A stretch of 64,000 nt of DNA from Oreocharis arfaki (lineage: Eukaryota > Chordata > Aves > Passeriformes > Paramythiidae). The notes beneath the pieces are model-generated. The model was not told the origin of the DNA. It saw nothing but the letters and a program-made list of their open reading frames with translations, and ran no database searches. The position numbers and the translations under genes are program-made. This document shows positions 38,418 through 51,896 of the stretch, piece after piece. Position 1 is the stretch's first letter. Each line of letters opens with the position of its first letter. The stretch spans positions 153,065-217,064 of the forward strand of contig VZRR01010232.1 of the NCBI GenBank assembly GCA_013398015.1, read 5' to 3'.

Positions 38418-41400
38418 AAAACAAGTGAGAACACCAGGACTGGATTAGTTCAGAATGTGGACTTGGGTGGAGTTAGAGCATCTGCCCCTCTGAAGACACA
38501 AAACATGGCCAGAGAGTTAAGATGCTTTACTTGAGAGAATTGGTAGATAAAGACTCATCATGATCTCAACAAGATTCTAACTCTGGGAAGCACTGAAGTA
38601 GGTTTCCAGTACCTTGGCAGGTTCTCTGTGGGTTACAAATGTTGAGTAAGGATGTGACATTTCCCCAAAAAATGTATGGCAGGCCAGGGAGAGGCTAAAG
38701 TTTGAGTAATTCCTCGCATGGGAATTGCTGGATGAGGTTCTCTGATGGGTGCTATGCAGGATGTCAGGCTGGGTGATCAAAATGGTCTTTTCAGGAGTGA
38801 AATCTTGGGATCCATCAGATCAGCAAAACATGGCAGAGGTAGGATTTGCACAGCTCCAATTTAGGTAACTGAAACCGAGTTAACTAAACTGTGCCACACT
38901 TAATTTTGCTGATGTCTTTTTTTTTTTTAAATCTTCACCAGAGCAGAGTCGCTGTTTGCAGGCCCAGATCCCTTATTCCTCCTTGGATATTACTGAGAGT
39001 TGCACAAGAACTGGGTGGGTGGGTAGGTGGAGCTGCCCTTCTCACAGCCAGTCACGCCAAACGAAAAGCAGAAAATCTTTTGTTTCTATTTGTCTGGGTC
39101 ATAAATCATCCATTATGGGGAGGTACTCAAAAGCTTGGAATATCTGGCTGCAGCAATTCCGATCTTTCAGAATTTATTTTTAGTCTAAGGCTAAATGAAA
39201 GCAAGATTTAAACAATGAAGATGGGTTTTTAATGGTTGGTTTAGGCGAGGAGATTCCAGAATTTCAGTTCTGCCATTAGAATGTAGCTATTGCATGAAGC
39301 TGGACGTTTGAGTTTGTGGGATTTTTTCATTATTTAAACATTACTGTGTAACATATATGTGCTAACACTTCTGCAGGAGACTTAGGAGATACCATTTGAG
39401 GTGTTCTAGTTGATAATAAAAGGATTGCTGTTACATAATGTCCAAGGAAATACCTCTGGAAAAATCAAGTTTGGGTACTCCAATTACCACATTTAGAAAG
39501 GATTCCTGCTTGACAGTCACTTCTCAGGGATCTAGGGTTATGTTTAATTGAGAAAGGAAAATTGGGAGTGGGAGACACCTTGATTTAAAAAAGGTAAGAT
39601 GTTTTAGCTTCTACCCATGAGCAGCTGCCCTTTATGTTTTCCAAATAAATCAATAAATAAAATACCTCCAAACAGCCCTTCCCCCAGAATATCTAACTGT
39701 GATATGTTTTTACCCTCTATTGTTATGAGGATGTCATGAATTCATGGAAAAATAGCACCTGGATGAAGATAGAGAGCATTTTGTGAATTTCCCCGAGGAA
39801 CTTCCAGAACTGTGCTCCCAAAATTGCAAAAAGAAGAAAACAAGGAGAAAACTGCCACTGAATTTTGATACAGATTTGCACAGAAAAAAACCTGTTTTGT
39901 TACAGCAGACCCATAAGGGAGGAAAGTTCAGGTGGAAATTCTCCAACCACCATAAGAGTTGACTCTTGGAGAGCTTGACCAACCATTTGCTGAAGGTCTG
40001 AGATTTCTCTCCAGATCTCAGAGGAACTGAAATACAGTCATGGAGGTAGATCAAGCTTAGCTCCCCTGTTTGACAGAAAATTCACAGGTACCAGGAGAAC
40101 ATTCAGCAGCACTCAAATAGGAAATGAATATTCCTAGATAATGAGTATTCGTTACATTTCAATTTGCTTTGCTGGCCACCGTGTCACAAATACAGTGGCA
40201 TCATAGGGGAGAAGAATGACTTTAGAATTGGAGAAATGTTTGAGAGATACTGCACCATGGCAGTGAAGTTTTGCCAGGCATTGATTTTCCAACCTTCCAA
40301 AATAGGCACACCAGGAAATGACAATACATTGTGTTATTGTAGTTTGTTTAATATTATTTCTGAACAAATTCCTCTGATTTAGCTTTTTCATTACAGGATA
40401 CCTTTATTGGTGTTACATTGGAAAAACATACGATTTTCACTCTGTTCCCCTGCTGGTTTGGGCAGAGTATGAAGGGAAATAATTCTGTGCATTGTGATTT
40501 GGAAGTTGAAGGCCAAGAATCAGTGATTTTTTGAGAATTCATCTGGATGTTATAAAATGTCATGGTTATCAAAGAATGGTATTCACAGCCATTTGCAGGT
40601 ATTTGGACAATTCCAAATGTTTCATGTTGAGCACCCCAGTATTTAAATACCCCAAAAAAGGTATGAAAGGTCTTTGCTCCCATGAAACTTATGTCCAAAG
40701 CTGTGAATCATCTCAGTGATAACAGTCTCGGGATTAAAGTTTTGTTTAGGTGAAAATTTGCCGCAAAGATGTCATTTAGAATATTCAGTTTAGAAAACTT
40801 CACAAATAATGAACTCATCTTGTCACTGAACTGAGAGAGGATTGGTGTGAGCATTCAAGTCTCTGTCTGCCAAGTATTTCCCCAGAAAAATGAGTATTTG
40901 ACAAAGCTCCTCCACATCCAAGGAGGAGTGAGGAAATTAGTTAATAGCATAAACCAGGATACTGATGCAGAAAATGGAGCTCACCAGGGTGGGATGTTTG
41001 GAGTGGTTATTCTAATCTGGTTTGCTATTTGAAAGTTATTAATGTTTAGTAGTAAAGAATAAAAATAAGCTACTAATAATTAATACTTGAATGAAGAAAG
41101 GCTTTGTGTTTGGCCCAAATCCAGAGTACAAGATTTTTGGGAGTGTATGGCGTTGCAAAAAGTGTGCTTTCATTAAAGCCAGTAGTACAGCTTCATAAAG
41201 TGGTTTTTAAAATCTTAGCCCAAACTGTTTGCTGAGCATAACCAGAAAGCTTTGTGTGTCACAATTAGTCCTTTCTGCTTTCCACCTTCACTCCACGAAT
41301 TTATAGTTCTCTTTGTGACAAAACAAATCCTTAGCGTGAAAGTGACTTTAATATAAGCAGTGCCGGTTTATGACCTCACTGAGCAAAGAGAAAGGGCTTA

Positions 41401-41659
41401 GGAAGTTTATTAAAAAGATCAAGAATAAAGTTATATGAAAAGCTTGTGTGAAATTCAGCAGTTTAAACTTAATTCTCAAAAGTACTTCAAACATTTAGGT
41501 GTGCAAGACACAATGGCCACAGTGAAACCCTTAACAAGATACTGCTCTTCATGATGTGGATGTTTAGGTTTTTCTGAACTTCTGATCCATTTTTTGTGAG
41601 GCAAGTGGTCACCCAAGAGTGTAGGTATCCCAAAGCAATCTTTTTGGAAATTTTTGGAC

Positions 41660-41830
41660 CTGAAGCCAAACTCTCAAAGCACCAAGGTACCTAAGAATGC
41701 AAGTAGGTGTTTAGTGGGATTCTTCAAACTCTGGGTACAGAATTTCTATGCCTGTCTGCCAGGTGCTTTGAAAATTCCATTAGTTGCTTACTGGAACTAC
41801 TGGATTGGTGGATGCTTCCAAAAATCTGGT
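41660..41830. repeat. Ancient palindromic repeat, TAGGTGCCTAA type
   Basis: AAGGTACCTAAGAATGCAAG, then TAGGTGTTTAGTGGGATTCT, with CTTCAAACTCTGGG and GGTGCTTTGAAAATTCCATT further on, resemble a known sauropsid repeat style built of TAGGCGCCTAA words and CTTTGAAAATCCC. It is diverged; the ends are approximate. Confidence 0.5.
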
Positions 41831-43207
41831 CCCAAGTGCTGCAGGAACGCGTGTGCTGTTTGCTGTACTACTGTTGAAGTGCCTGTTAGCACTGGGAGCG
41901 TAAGGCAGTTCTGAATTAATTATATTTGGTCAATACCATATCATTATGGTTTTGTAGCAGCTTTCTCAGAGGTTCTGTATCTATCCCATGAAAAAGCAAA
42001 GTGCTTTTCCCACAGAGGTCCCTTCTGTGTTGTGGAATGGCAGCGAAGTGCTGGATCTCTCCCCTGCTGCTGGAGGCTGAACAGACAGCTCGTGTTGCTG
42101 TTCCCTGAAAAGGCAGGCTTGCATATGGAATTCATAGGTTTGGTGTTACCTGATCCATGCCCAGAGGGAAGGCTAGCACTCAGAGCAAATTCTGCCTGAC
42201 CACAGCACTGCTCATCTTTCCAGCTGCAGCGTTAGTTCATGAGTTGGGTTTGAGGTCACAGCACTTTCCTGCAGGACAGGTGAGAGCATTGCTCAACTCC
42301 ATGGGCTCTTTGAGGAGAAGAAGAGGGGGGGAAAGAAATATTTCTGACCATGTTTGGCTCTCTGAGACACTGAAGGGTAAAGCTACTGTGATTAGGGGCC
42401 CTTTGAGGAAAATTACTCTTTTCCTGGGATTGCGACCCCGAAGGTGACGGTGAGTGCTGCCTCCTCCTTCAGCCCTGAGCCTGAGCAGAGGTGCCTGCAG
42501 GAGAGCCCAGAGTCAGGTGCCTGCTCAATATCAGCTGCCAAATATTTTTTATGAGGTTGCTTCTGGCTGCTCCCTACCTATGATATCGTCTTTCCGAGAT
42601 CCCTTGGTACTTTCCTGAGCCAGCACGGAACTCTCTGGGTCTCCAGGCTTCCAGAGGTGTCTTCCCATTTCTGCTTATTGTATAGCAGAAAGAGGATCCT
42701 AATTTAGGCAGGCTGACTCACCCAGCCAGAGCTGGAGTCTGACGTTTGACAGGCTGCAATGCCTGAGGTAGGTGGTCTGAATGTGGCCCTAAATAAATAA
42801 ATAAAACCCTAGCATGACTTTATCAGAGACGTTGAAAGAACAACTTCTCTAAGCATTTGTAGGCTCGAGTCCAAAGTATTCACACAGATTTTCAGCGTGC
42901 TGGTTTTATGTGGTGTCACTGCTGGACAGATACTATGAACTATAAATATAATTTTATGCTTATGTTTTTGCAAGTAAAGCCTAAATGGCTGGGAGGGGGT
43001 GCCTGACCCTGCACTTGGAGCAGCACAAAGAACAGAGGAAGGAACAGTCTGAAAGACACAGCACAGCAGAGACAAGGGGGTCTCAGTCTGTGCAACGCAG
43101 CCGCGGCTGCTGCTTGAAATGCAGTGCAGGTTATGTCGCCTCCATCGCTGTCCCACTGCCACCACAAACAGGGGCTGAGGATTACATTGCATTGCTGAAT
43201 CTAAGAA

Positions 43208-43271
43208 CAATAATAAAATATTATTATTGCTATTATTATTAATGATATAATAATATAACAATAATAATTAA
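43208..43271. repeat. ATT/AAT-rich microsatellite
   Basis: Interrupted AATAATAAAATATTATTATT units followed by ATTATTATTAATG and further AATAATAAT. This is a degenerate trinucleotide repeat tract of about 64 bases. Confidence 0.8.
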
Positions 43272-44058
43272 TTTGCGTATCCACCCTTTCCATCCCAGGT
43301 ATTTATTAGTTCACAATGTATTTCTGGCCAGGACAGAAATTGAGTTAAAACCTTCTGATCACTGGGATGCTTTTCCTGCAGAAGAGCCGGATTCCCTACC
43401 TTTCCCCTTGGCCCAGGGCCTGGACACCCGAGGCCGTGCATCGGACCTTGGTCCCTCCGTTGGCAGCTCTGCATAACCTGTCACAGACACAGCCCGAGCA
43501 CAATTTTTGCACATGATGAATATGGATCTTTGCTGCATCTGGCAGGCTGCAACAATGAATGCAGGAGACTGTCATTAATAGATAATAAAAGCAGAAAGAA
43601 ACATTAATGGGAATAAGCTTTTCTTTTACTGGGACTGATTACTACTTTTTTGTTCTTGGGCTGTGACTAGATGGAGCTGCAAAGATCAGCTCCCAGTGCT
43701 GTGTGCACGCATGTGTTTCGTTGCTGGCTGTTTTTTAATCTGAAATATTTAACCATGACATCTTCAAAGTGCGACTGTGTCATACATCCTCATGCACTAA
43801 TAGATTTCAAAGATGAAGAGCCTTGCTGCTTTATGTTTAGTCATGCCTTCATCTATAAATTTATGGCAGTATTATGGTTTAATGAATTGAACAAGTCCCA
43901 GAACAACAACAAAAATGCTCTTTTGTTTGAATTTAGATGTAGCGCACTTTGTTCTTCAAATGAGTAATAAAACCAGTATGTTTCTTTAGTGGTAAACTTC
44001 AGGGTAACTTCATCTCACATTACTAATCAAGCACTCAGGGAGCTGTGTGTGCACATGT

Positions 44059-44077
44059 ACATGTGTGTGTGTGTGGT
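44059..44077. repeat. TG dinucleotide run
   Basis: ATGTGTGTGTGTGTGG, short and uninterrupted, preceded by a variant GTGTGTGCACATGTAC segment. Confidence 0.75.
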
Positions 44078-47000
44078 AAATGGGTGCTTTCAGTCGTGGT
44101 GTTGGGCATAGGCTGAGCATTCGTATTCTGACAGCGATAGGCAAACCTCCCAGAACAGATGGAGCAGAGTTCAGCACAAAGGTTTAATCCTATCAGGATG
44201 ATTCCTGTATGGCCATCTGGATAATCCGGTGCACAAATTCAGTGCCTGTTAAAAGTACAACGTAGGCCAAGATTAGCGTCACAGATTTTCCACCAGACTT
44301 GTTCATATTTGACTTTATGATTCTCAGACTCCAGAAAATTGCATTAGAGAGCCTGTGATTTGTGAGAGAAATCAGATGAGGAATAAGAACTCTTAGGGTA
44401 CTTGAATTTCCCTTGAAGAAACTGGATTACAGGCACTCCCTGTCCCTGGCAGAACTGCTTTGTGTTTCTGCACGGGTTGTTCTTGTTTCTGAAAGACGAT
44501 TACTGCGAGCTCTCTGTTGTGAGCAGACTTTCTCAGTTCTGCTGAACAAAGAGCAGAACAAAAGCTAAAAATTAATATTAGTTGGATCTTGTTTTTATCA
44601 AGCAAATAAGTTCATTGTTTGCTGTAGTATCCATCTCAGGTGAATTTCTGATTGTTGCGCTGTGTAATGTAGTGAGGGGTGGTTAATCTGAGGGATGAAG
44701 GGTTCTGTTTTTTTCTTTGTGATAGTGAAAGATATCATAAAAACGTCATTGATACTAATATTTAGTTTGGCAGTGATAATTTAGATTTAGATTGAACTCT
44801 GTGTTTCATCTAGAATGGTTTCTATATGTCACTAACTAAACCTTGCCAGCATGGCCATAATGCACCAGTGGATGCTGGAGCATCAAGGCTCAGCCCTGTT
44901 GTGCTCTGGATGCTGAGCCTCTTGCACCTTACAGGATTTCATCTGGTCGTGTGTTCTGACTCTGGGGAGATTTATTATGAGGGATTTACTCTTTTGTTAA
45001 GATGCTGATGGAAAATTAAAGCAAGGAAACAGGTTTGTTGATGGTAAAACAAACCAGGAATTTGGAAATTGCACCCACCTGCCCTTTTGTTAGGTTGGGG
45101 TTCAGCAAAGCAATAAAGCACAGGGTTAACATTTAGCAAATATAGAATTCTTTGTTGGATCATGAAGGACCAGTCAGTTAAATTAAATATGTTTTGGAGT
45201 ACGCAAACTATGCAGGGATGTTTTGACAAACTTTTAGGGCTGATTTATATTACACATTTTGGGCTTCCATTTGCACGGTTGCCTCCGTCCTCATCCAGAA
45301 ATTGCATCAGTACAACTATTTTTAAACTTGAGTGCACTTAACCAGATGCAGTCACCTTTCTGGACATGCCTATTGTTTTTAAAATAGTCACAGTGACTTA
45401 GCTGGGCTCCATAACTTCATCAGGGAAGTTGATGGTGGAGAGCCACTGAAATGGGACAGGCAGATAGGGTTTTTTTCACTGTGTTATTAACAAAACTTTT
45501 AGAGCCCATACTCAGATACAACAATCCCATCCATGTGTCACACCTCAGTCCCCTACATGGTGTTTATTGCCTTTGTCTTTCACACACTGTTCCTGCACCT
45601 TTGCAAGTGACACCATGGGGTGGAGGAAGGAGTGAAGGAATAGAGGTGCAATAATTTGGGGGCTCATGGTAAAGCATTTGTCTCATTTGTAGGTCAAAAT
45701 ATGTCTGTGCATCCCTGGGGGAGCAGAGCAGTCACTGCTTTGGTGGTGGGGTCTGAAGCAGATGTGTCCCCAGTTGTGGAGCTGGAGGTGCTGCCAATGT
45801 TTGAAAGGCCCTGTGCAATATTCTTGGATGTCTGGTGTTCCTCCTGACCGAGTGTGTGCATCCCTGTGCACCTGAGCTGCTCAAGGGCACAGGGAGTGCT
45901 GAAGCTGAGAGGCTGCACTCATTTAGGTAGGGAGCAATGTTTGGCCAAAGCCACCCACAGCAGTTTCTTCACGGCTGACTCAAATGAAAGTCCTGAAATT
46001 CAGGGGCAAAAAATAAAGAATGCAAAAATTACAGCTTAAAGCCAGCCCAAAATTTCCTAGGAATGAAAAAATCAGAGCAGCACATCAAAAAAATTCATAA
46101 TGAAGTTGTTAGGCTCCTTGAAATAGATATATTTGGAGAGAGTGCATATATATTTTTCAGTAATCATAATATATGTATTGTTTATATATTAATGTTTAGG
46201 CTGAATCTATATATTTAATTTAACATAATTTTAAGTGGGTTTGCAACATTGCATTTTTTTGGGGAATTTATTATTTGCCAAACAAACATGACAGACCTCT
46301 CTTTGGAGGTCAAGTTTTACAGTCTTGCAGGGAGGTACTAAGGACTCTTGACTGTTTTATTAATTTTTGGAAAGTAGGAGGTAGCTCCTAAAGTAAAACA
46401 AAAGAATAACCCAAATAAGCAAAGAACCTCCCCGAACTTCCTCTGTGATGTGAAAGGGTTTAAGAGAATGAATGAAAATACATTTCTTGCAATCATACAG
46501 AGATAACTAAATTATTATTTTATGGAAATGTTGTAAGTAAAATACAGAGCAGATTTTTTTTTTTTTTGTAACAGGTCTCTCATTATTCTGCATTGCCTCC
46601 TTTTTCCATGCAGTCATTTTTCAGGCACTGATCAACAACTGAGAGCTTTGGAAATCATTAAGGAAAGAGAAACAGAGAGGACTTCATGAAATGTAACTTT
46701 GCTAGCTGAGGCATCAGCAAGGATAAAAGAGAAACACTGGCTTAAGTATTGATTGTAGGTGGAATATTATCCCAGGTAATTTACATTTTCATTTCCCATT
46801 AATGGGAACCGAGCATCCAAAATGTTCGGCAGAAAATCACAGCCAAGACCTTTAATTTCACTATTGGAAAACAGAAACAAAGGCAACCTTCCTTCCCTTT
46901 CCTTCCCTTCCGCCCCCCAACCTGGAGGGCTTGCACGGCGCGTGTATTTTTGGTTCAGTGATTTCACCCAGTGCAGATGTCACGAAGGACCGGGAGGAGG

Positions 47001-48942
47001 TTGCCATTTTTGGCAGGGTGCTGTAATCTTTAAGGCTTGCATACGCTAACCCCCAAATATCGAGGTGCCGTGGAGGAGAGGGCTGGCCAGGGGGAGCAGG
47101 GCATCACATCCTCGTGCCTGTGTGGCACAAAGCTGCGTGAGTTATCTGCTCGAGAGGGAAACCTCTGCTGCCCTGTTTCCTGCACAGCAGCTGCTCATTG
47201 TCAGCAGAGAATGGGAGACAGAGCCGGCTCGATACGCAAAAGGAAAGCAGGAAGATCATCACTTCACCGAGATAAGCAGCAAACACATTGTTCAGCTCAA
47301 GAGTGAAGATTTAATGCTCCCCTTTCCCCGAAGTGTCCATGACTAACCCTGTGGGCTGGTCCTGAGGACTTTTCCCCATCCAGGCTGGTTTCATAAACTT
47401 CAGCTGCTTGTGCTGGATGCAGCTCCAGCGATGCCCCCCACACCAGGCTGGAGTGGCACCATTGCCTGGGCAGGCAGAAATTTTTAGGGTTCACCCTTTC
47501 AGCGTGCTCAGAGCAGTGAGCAGACTGACAATTCCTGCTTCTCAGGAATGAGGATATTATTTAGGGGAAAACAAAACCACCCAAAACCCAAACAAAATCC
47601 CCCTCAATGAAACAGCCCAGCTCAACCCCTCAAAACATATTTGGCTCATTCTTTCCAATTGGAAAAAAACCCCAGAATTAGTGCTGAGTACTGAGGCCGA
47701 GGTGCTGGCATTGCTGTGTTGGCTGTGCTGCTGCTCGTCCTTGTGTGAGGCTGGATGAGCCCTGTCCTGCCCTGCCCAGGGGGGCTGTGGCCACACACGG
47801 CCCAAGGCTGTTGTGAAATGGGAAGCCCCACTCTGTATCCACTGCCCAGCTCTTGGGAGCTTTTCACTGGACACTGCCCAACTGTCTTAAAAAAATGAAT
47901 TCCTTAAGCTGCAACTTCTTCAGCGGGGTTTTTAAGCACTTTCTTGAGTGGTTTGTTGAACCACAACTTCAGTTAGTCATAGTTTTGAGCGCCTAAAACT
48001 GATTTGTGTTGATATTCTGAAAAATCAGTAGTTTAGTGAAAGCATTTAGCGGGTTGCAGGATCAGACCCATTAACTGTGGGTTAATCTGTGGCTCATTTA
48101 TTTATTTAGCCTGGAATTAGGTTTTACCCAGGGAAAAAAAAGGGGAAAATTAAATTAAATTCCAGATATTTTCAGTACTTCCTCTAAGATGAGGCATAAA
48201 TTCCCTGTTCCTCTTAATTCCCAGTTTTAACTGCCTTTATGCAAGTCTCCTTGCGTGTCACAATACTCTTAGAGAGAAGAAGAATAAGAGCGTGTGCCCT
48301 ATCGCTTAAACTCCTGTTGTGATGCAGCAACTGTTGCCAGAGCCTCATCTATGGAATAATAGAGGATGAAACCACACTTCATGATAAAAACTGCAGGCGA
48401 GGTCATTCTTACAGTCACCAGCACAAACTGGATATTAATCATAGAGCAAATACATTTCAGAAGCTAAATAAGAGCAGTCCCAGAGCCCTGCTGATAGCTG
48501 TGCATCCCACTAATTCACCTCAGTGAACATTTACCTCTAAGCTCAATTAACCCTTATTCCAAGGCCACCCATAAACTTTGTGGTAAATATGTTTTTTTTC
48601 CCTCCGGCCTCTGTTTTCTATCAGTGGAACAGATCATTTCTGTTGGAGGATAAAAAGCTATCTCTGTTTAGAAATGCAGGTCCCTAATTAAGAGTATGAA
48701 ATGTCCAGTGTGTGTTTGTGAGGGGCTGGAGTTGGTAGGTTATTGATTCTGTAAATTAAGGTGCTCCTGAGGGCGTCTGTTATTTCTTCTGTCATCAGGT
48801 GCTGTTTGAGGCAGGTAGAAATGCTCAGGAGGCAGGTGGGTGGTGGTGTGGGGGAGAGGAATTTCCTACTGCAATTGCCTGCACGCAAAGTTAGTTGTTA
48901 GACGTGTACAAGAAGCTGAGAGGAGACAATATTGCTGTTGTT

Positions 48943-48988
48943 TAGTTATTATTATTATTGTTATTAGTATTATTAGTACTGTTATTAT
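48943..48988. repeat. ATT trinucleotide microsatellite
   Basis: TTATTATTATTATTGTTATT is followed by AGTATTATTAGTACTGTTATTATT. It is interrupted, about 46 bases long. Confidence 0.85.
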
Positions 48989-49744
48989 TCTCCCTGCCAA
49001 GCATTGTTCAGAGGCAAATTGGAAATGTGGTAATTAGGCCCTGACTGGTAGTGTAGTACTTGTGTCCTGAGCCAAAGTTCAACGCCCTGAAATGAAATTT
49101 AAACCAATTAATCTGTTAGATTTTTATCGCTTGTCCGTGTTTTCTCAGCAATTCCCTCAGCACGTGGCCTTTGATCAACTCTCATACAAAAGCTAAAATG
49201 TGTGCCTGCTGCTAGCAAGATGGGGCTGACATTAACATGGCACTCATAAAACAATCAGAGCAGTGAAGCCCTCAAACAGACAGGGCAGAGTAATATTTAA
49301 TAAAAGCGCACACATAATCTTCAGAATTAGCATTTTGTGCCTTGCAGTACCTTTGGGAGAAGAGCTTTTATTTGTGGAGTGATCATTATTATAACAAAGA
49401 AGAGCTACCTAATAATTTCCACTTTAACTCTGCAATATGCCATGAGCATTTCTGAACCATTATGCTAAACCGTGGCGGGGTAATCATTTTATTGTCACAG
49501 TTTGAGGGAAGAAAAATCCCCTGTATATCAGTAGCTGGGAGGTGTGGGAACACAGGAACACACCGACACATGCAGCACACAACAAGAAACTTTTCCTATT
49601 TTGCTCCCTGTGTGCTGGAGTTGGTACCTGCCATCCTTTGCATGGGAGGTGATAAGATTTTAACGATGTGTACTCTGAGAAAAGATGAAGATTTCATGAG
49701 AACATTGTTTCCCTCGGAGTCATTAAGGTTTTTGCTCGTAAATA

Positions 49745-49815
49745 CTTAACATTTATCGATAGAGACTTTAGCTTTGAATTCCCATTGGCCTCAATAAGTT
49801 TGGGATTGCTGTGCC
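49745..49815. repeat. Possible fragment of ancient palindromic repeat
   Basis: CCCATTGGCCTCAATAAGTT followed by TGGGATTGCTGTGCC resembles the CCCATTGAAGTCAATGGGATT centre of the repeats near 19.2 and 33.7 kb. Only the centre is recognisable. Confidence 0.35.
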
Positions 49816-51705
49816 TGCCTCTGACATCTCTGTCTGTGAGCTTGGACTGCAGGAGCAGCACGAAGGGACGCGTCAGAGGTGGGCACTGATTTGCCCTGAT
49901 ATTATGCAAAGAAGGAGAGCAGCTCATTAAGGCTCATAACCTTTAGGCCATTTCAGCAGGTGGAGGATGTGGCCACATCACCTTCAGCGAGGAGCTGCAG
50001 GGTCTTGCTGCAGCTGGAGGGGGATGTTTGGTTTTCCCTCAGCCCAGCTGTTCTGAAAAAACACAATGAGTGTGACACGCTCACACCAAAGGGTCTGATA
50101 ATCCTGTCTGATAGCTGGCTACCAAACTCTTTTGCTTCTTTTAGTTGGCTTCCAGCTGTTCATTCAACAACAACTACAACAGAAATGTTCATATATGTAG
50201 GAATGAGCAATTATTCTTTCTTTTGTTATAATTCTTCCCTGGACTTAAAGTCTGTTCATGTTATCAGTCATGTACATTTCACTGCCTTGATTAGGACTGG
50301 TCTAAAGTCCTTCACTATATTTTGTTATTAGAGAAACTTCAGATTTTGACTAAGAACTCTTTTTCTACAGAAAAAGCTAAATTTTATGTAATTTTTTTAA
50401 AAATTTGTTTTAAAAACACCATTTTAGAAATGATGCTTTGGGGTTACAGAAGGGCATGAGAAGTGATAATATTTTGAAACAAAACATTTTGCTTTTCTTG
50501 GAGGTATTGAAAAGTGCTACAGTCATTTCCAGATAGACATTCTGGAACTTTGCATTCTGGAAGAAAAAAAAAAGTTCTGTATTTTAGTTTGTCTTCTGAC
50601 TAAAACAAAATGTAGAAAAATCAAGGCCTCCAGTGAAAAGATTATTCTGCCTAGCTCTGTTTTCCTAGGGTTGCACAGAAGTAAACACCTTCCAGACAGT
50701 GCTTTGAAAGTTGCCAAGTGATTAAGAGCAGAAGTATGAAGAGCTGGGGGCCTGAGCTGGCCAGACATTTGTACCAGGGGCATAAATAGAGCTGAGGTCA
50801 TTGCCTTGCCCCCTCCCAGTGTTACCTGTGGTGATGCTGCAAGCGGGCCCCAATTCCAACCTCCGTGGTGCTCCAAGCAAAGGGCTTGGGAAGGGCAAAG
50901 TTTTAGACAGACCAGCGTCCTGAATGACCCTGGTTGTTGCAAATATGTCATTGTATAAACATGTTTTGTGCCCTCAAAAACAGGTAGCAGTCTGGATGCC
51001 TCCCTCAGCACGTCTTCCTTGGGATGCAGCCCTTCAGGGCCACTTCCCTGGCTGGGCAGCACCTCCTGCAGCCCTTCCAATCTTTACAGACACTTGCACT
51101 TTAAAATAAAAGAAGCTGCATGGGGAAAGCTGGGGAGTCCCTCTGTTCTTTTGTGACACAGGAAAATGATGCCCTGAAATCTTTTGGGAATGCACAGTGC
51201 TCTCACTCCATCCCAGGCTGTGCCTGCAAAGGGCACCATCCTGCCCTGCTTATTAAACTACCAAGTCCTGGCTTTTTATCCTCAGAGGAGATGTCCTGGG
51301 CTATTGCCAGCAGTTTTGATGAGGCACTGATTCAGCACAATTTCTACATATTTAAATAGAATGACACATGCTATTGCTCTCAGTGACTTTGCAGGTGAGA
51401 GTGTCCCAGTGAAGAGCTCACAGCTCCAGTTCAGCACAGAGCCCTGAGTGTCTGCCTCAGTCCCCCTGGCTGCCATGGATGGGACTTGGCACGTGTTTGA
51501 TGTGAAGTAAATACATTTGTAAAATATCAGAATCAAATACGTGAGGCAGCACAGACAGGGCAGCACCTTGAACCTCTGAGTGTCACGTAGGGACCACAGG
51601 GAACATCACAACATAAACAGCAAGAATTTTTCTGTGGGGTCCTGTAACTGCTCAACAGTATCTTGCATTCATTTTAAAGATTTCTTGAGTCTATAATTTT
51701 CAATT

Positions 51706-51896
51706 GTAGAATCATTTATGTTGGAAAAAACCTCTAGGATTGAGTTCAACTCTAAAGCCAGCACTGCCAAGCCCACCACTAAACCATGTCCCCAAGTGCC
51801 ACATCTACATGGCTTTTAAATACCTCCAGGGATGGTGACTCAACCACTTCCCTGGGCAGCCTCTTCCAGTGCTTGTCAACCCTTTCAGTAAAGCCT
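51706..51896 (-). mobile_element. CR1 LINE 3' fragment, diverged
   Basis: The plus strand reads GTAGAATCATTTATGTTGGA, then AAAACCTCTAGGATTGAGTT, a CACCACTAAACCATGTCCCC segment, and ACCTCCAGGGATGG with CCTGGGCAGCCTCTTCCAG. It matches the CR1 3' end in reverse complement. It is more diverged than the copy at 18.6 kb. Ends are approximate and no coding sequence remains. Confidence 0.88.

Noticed and set aside
50523..51080. 185-codon open frame on the minus strand
   Set aside because: The translation looks random, with no domain or retrocopy hallmark; it is expected occasionally in 64 kb of six-frame sequence.
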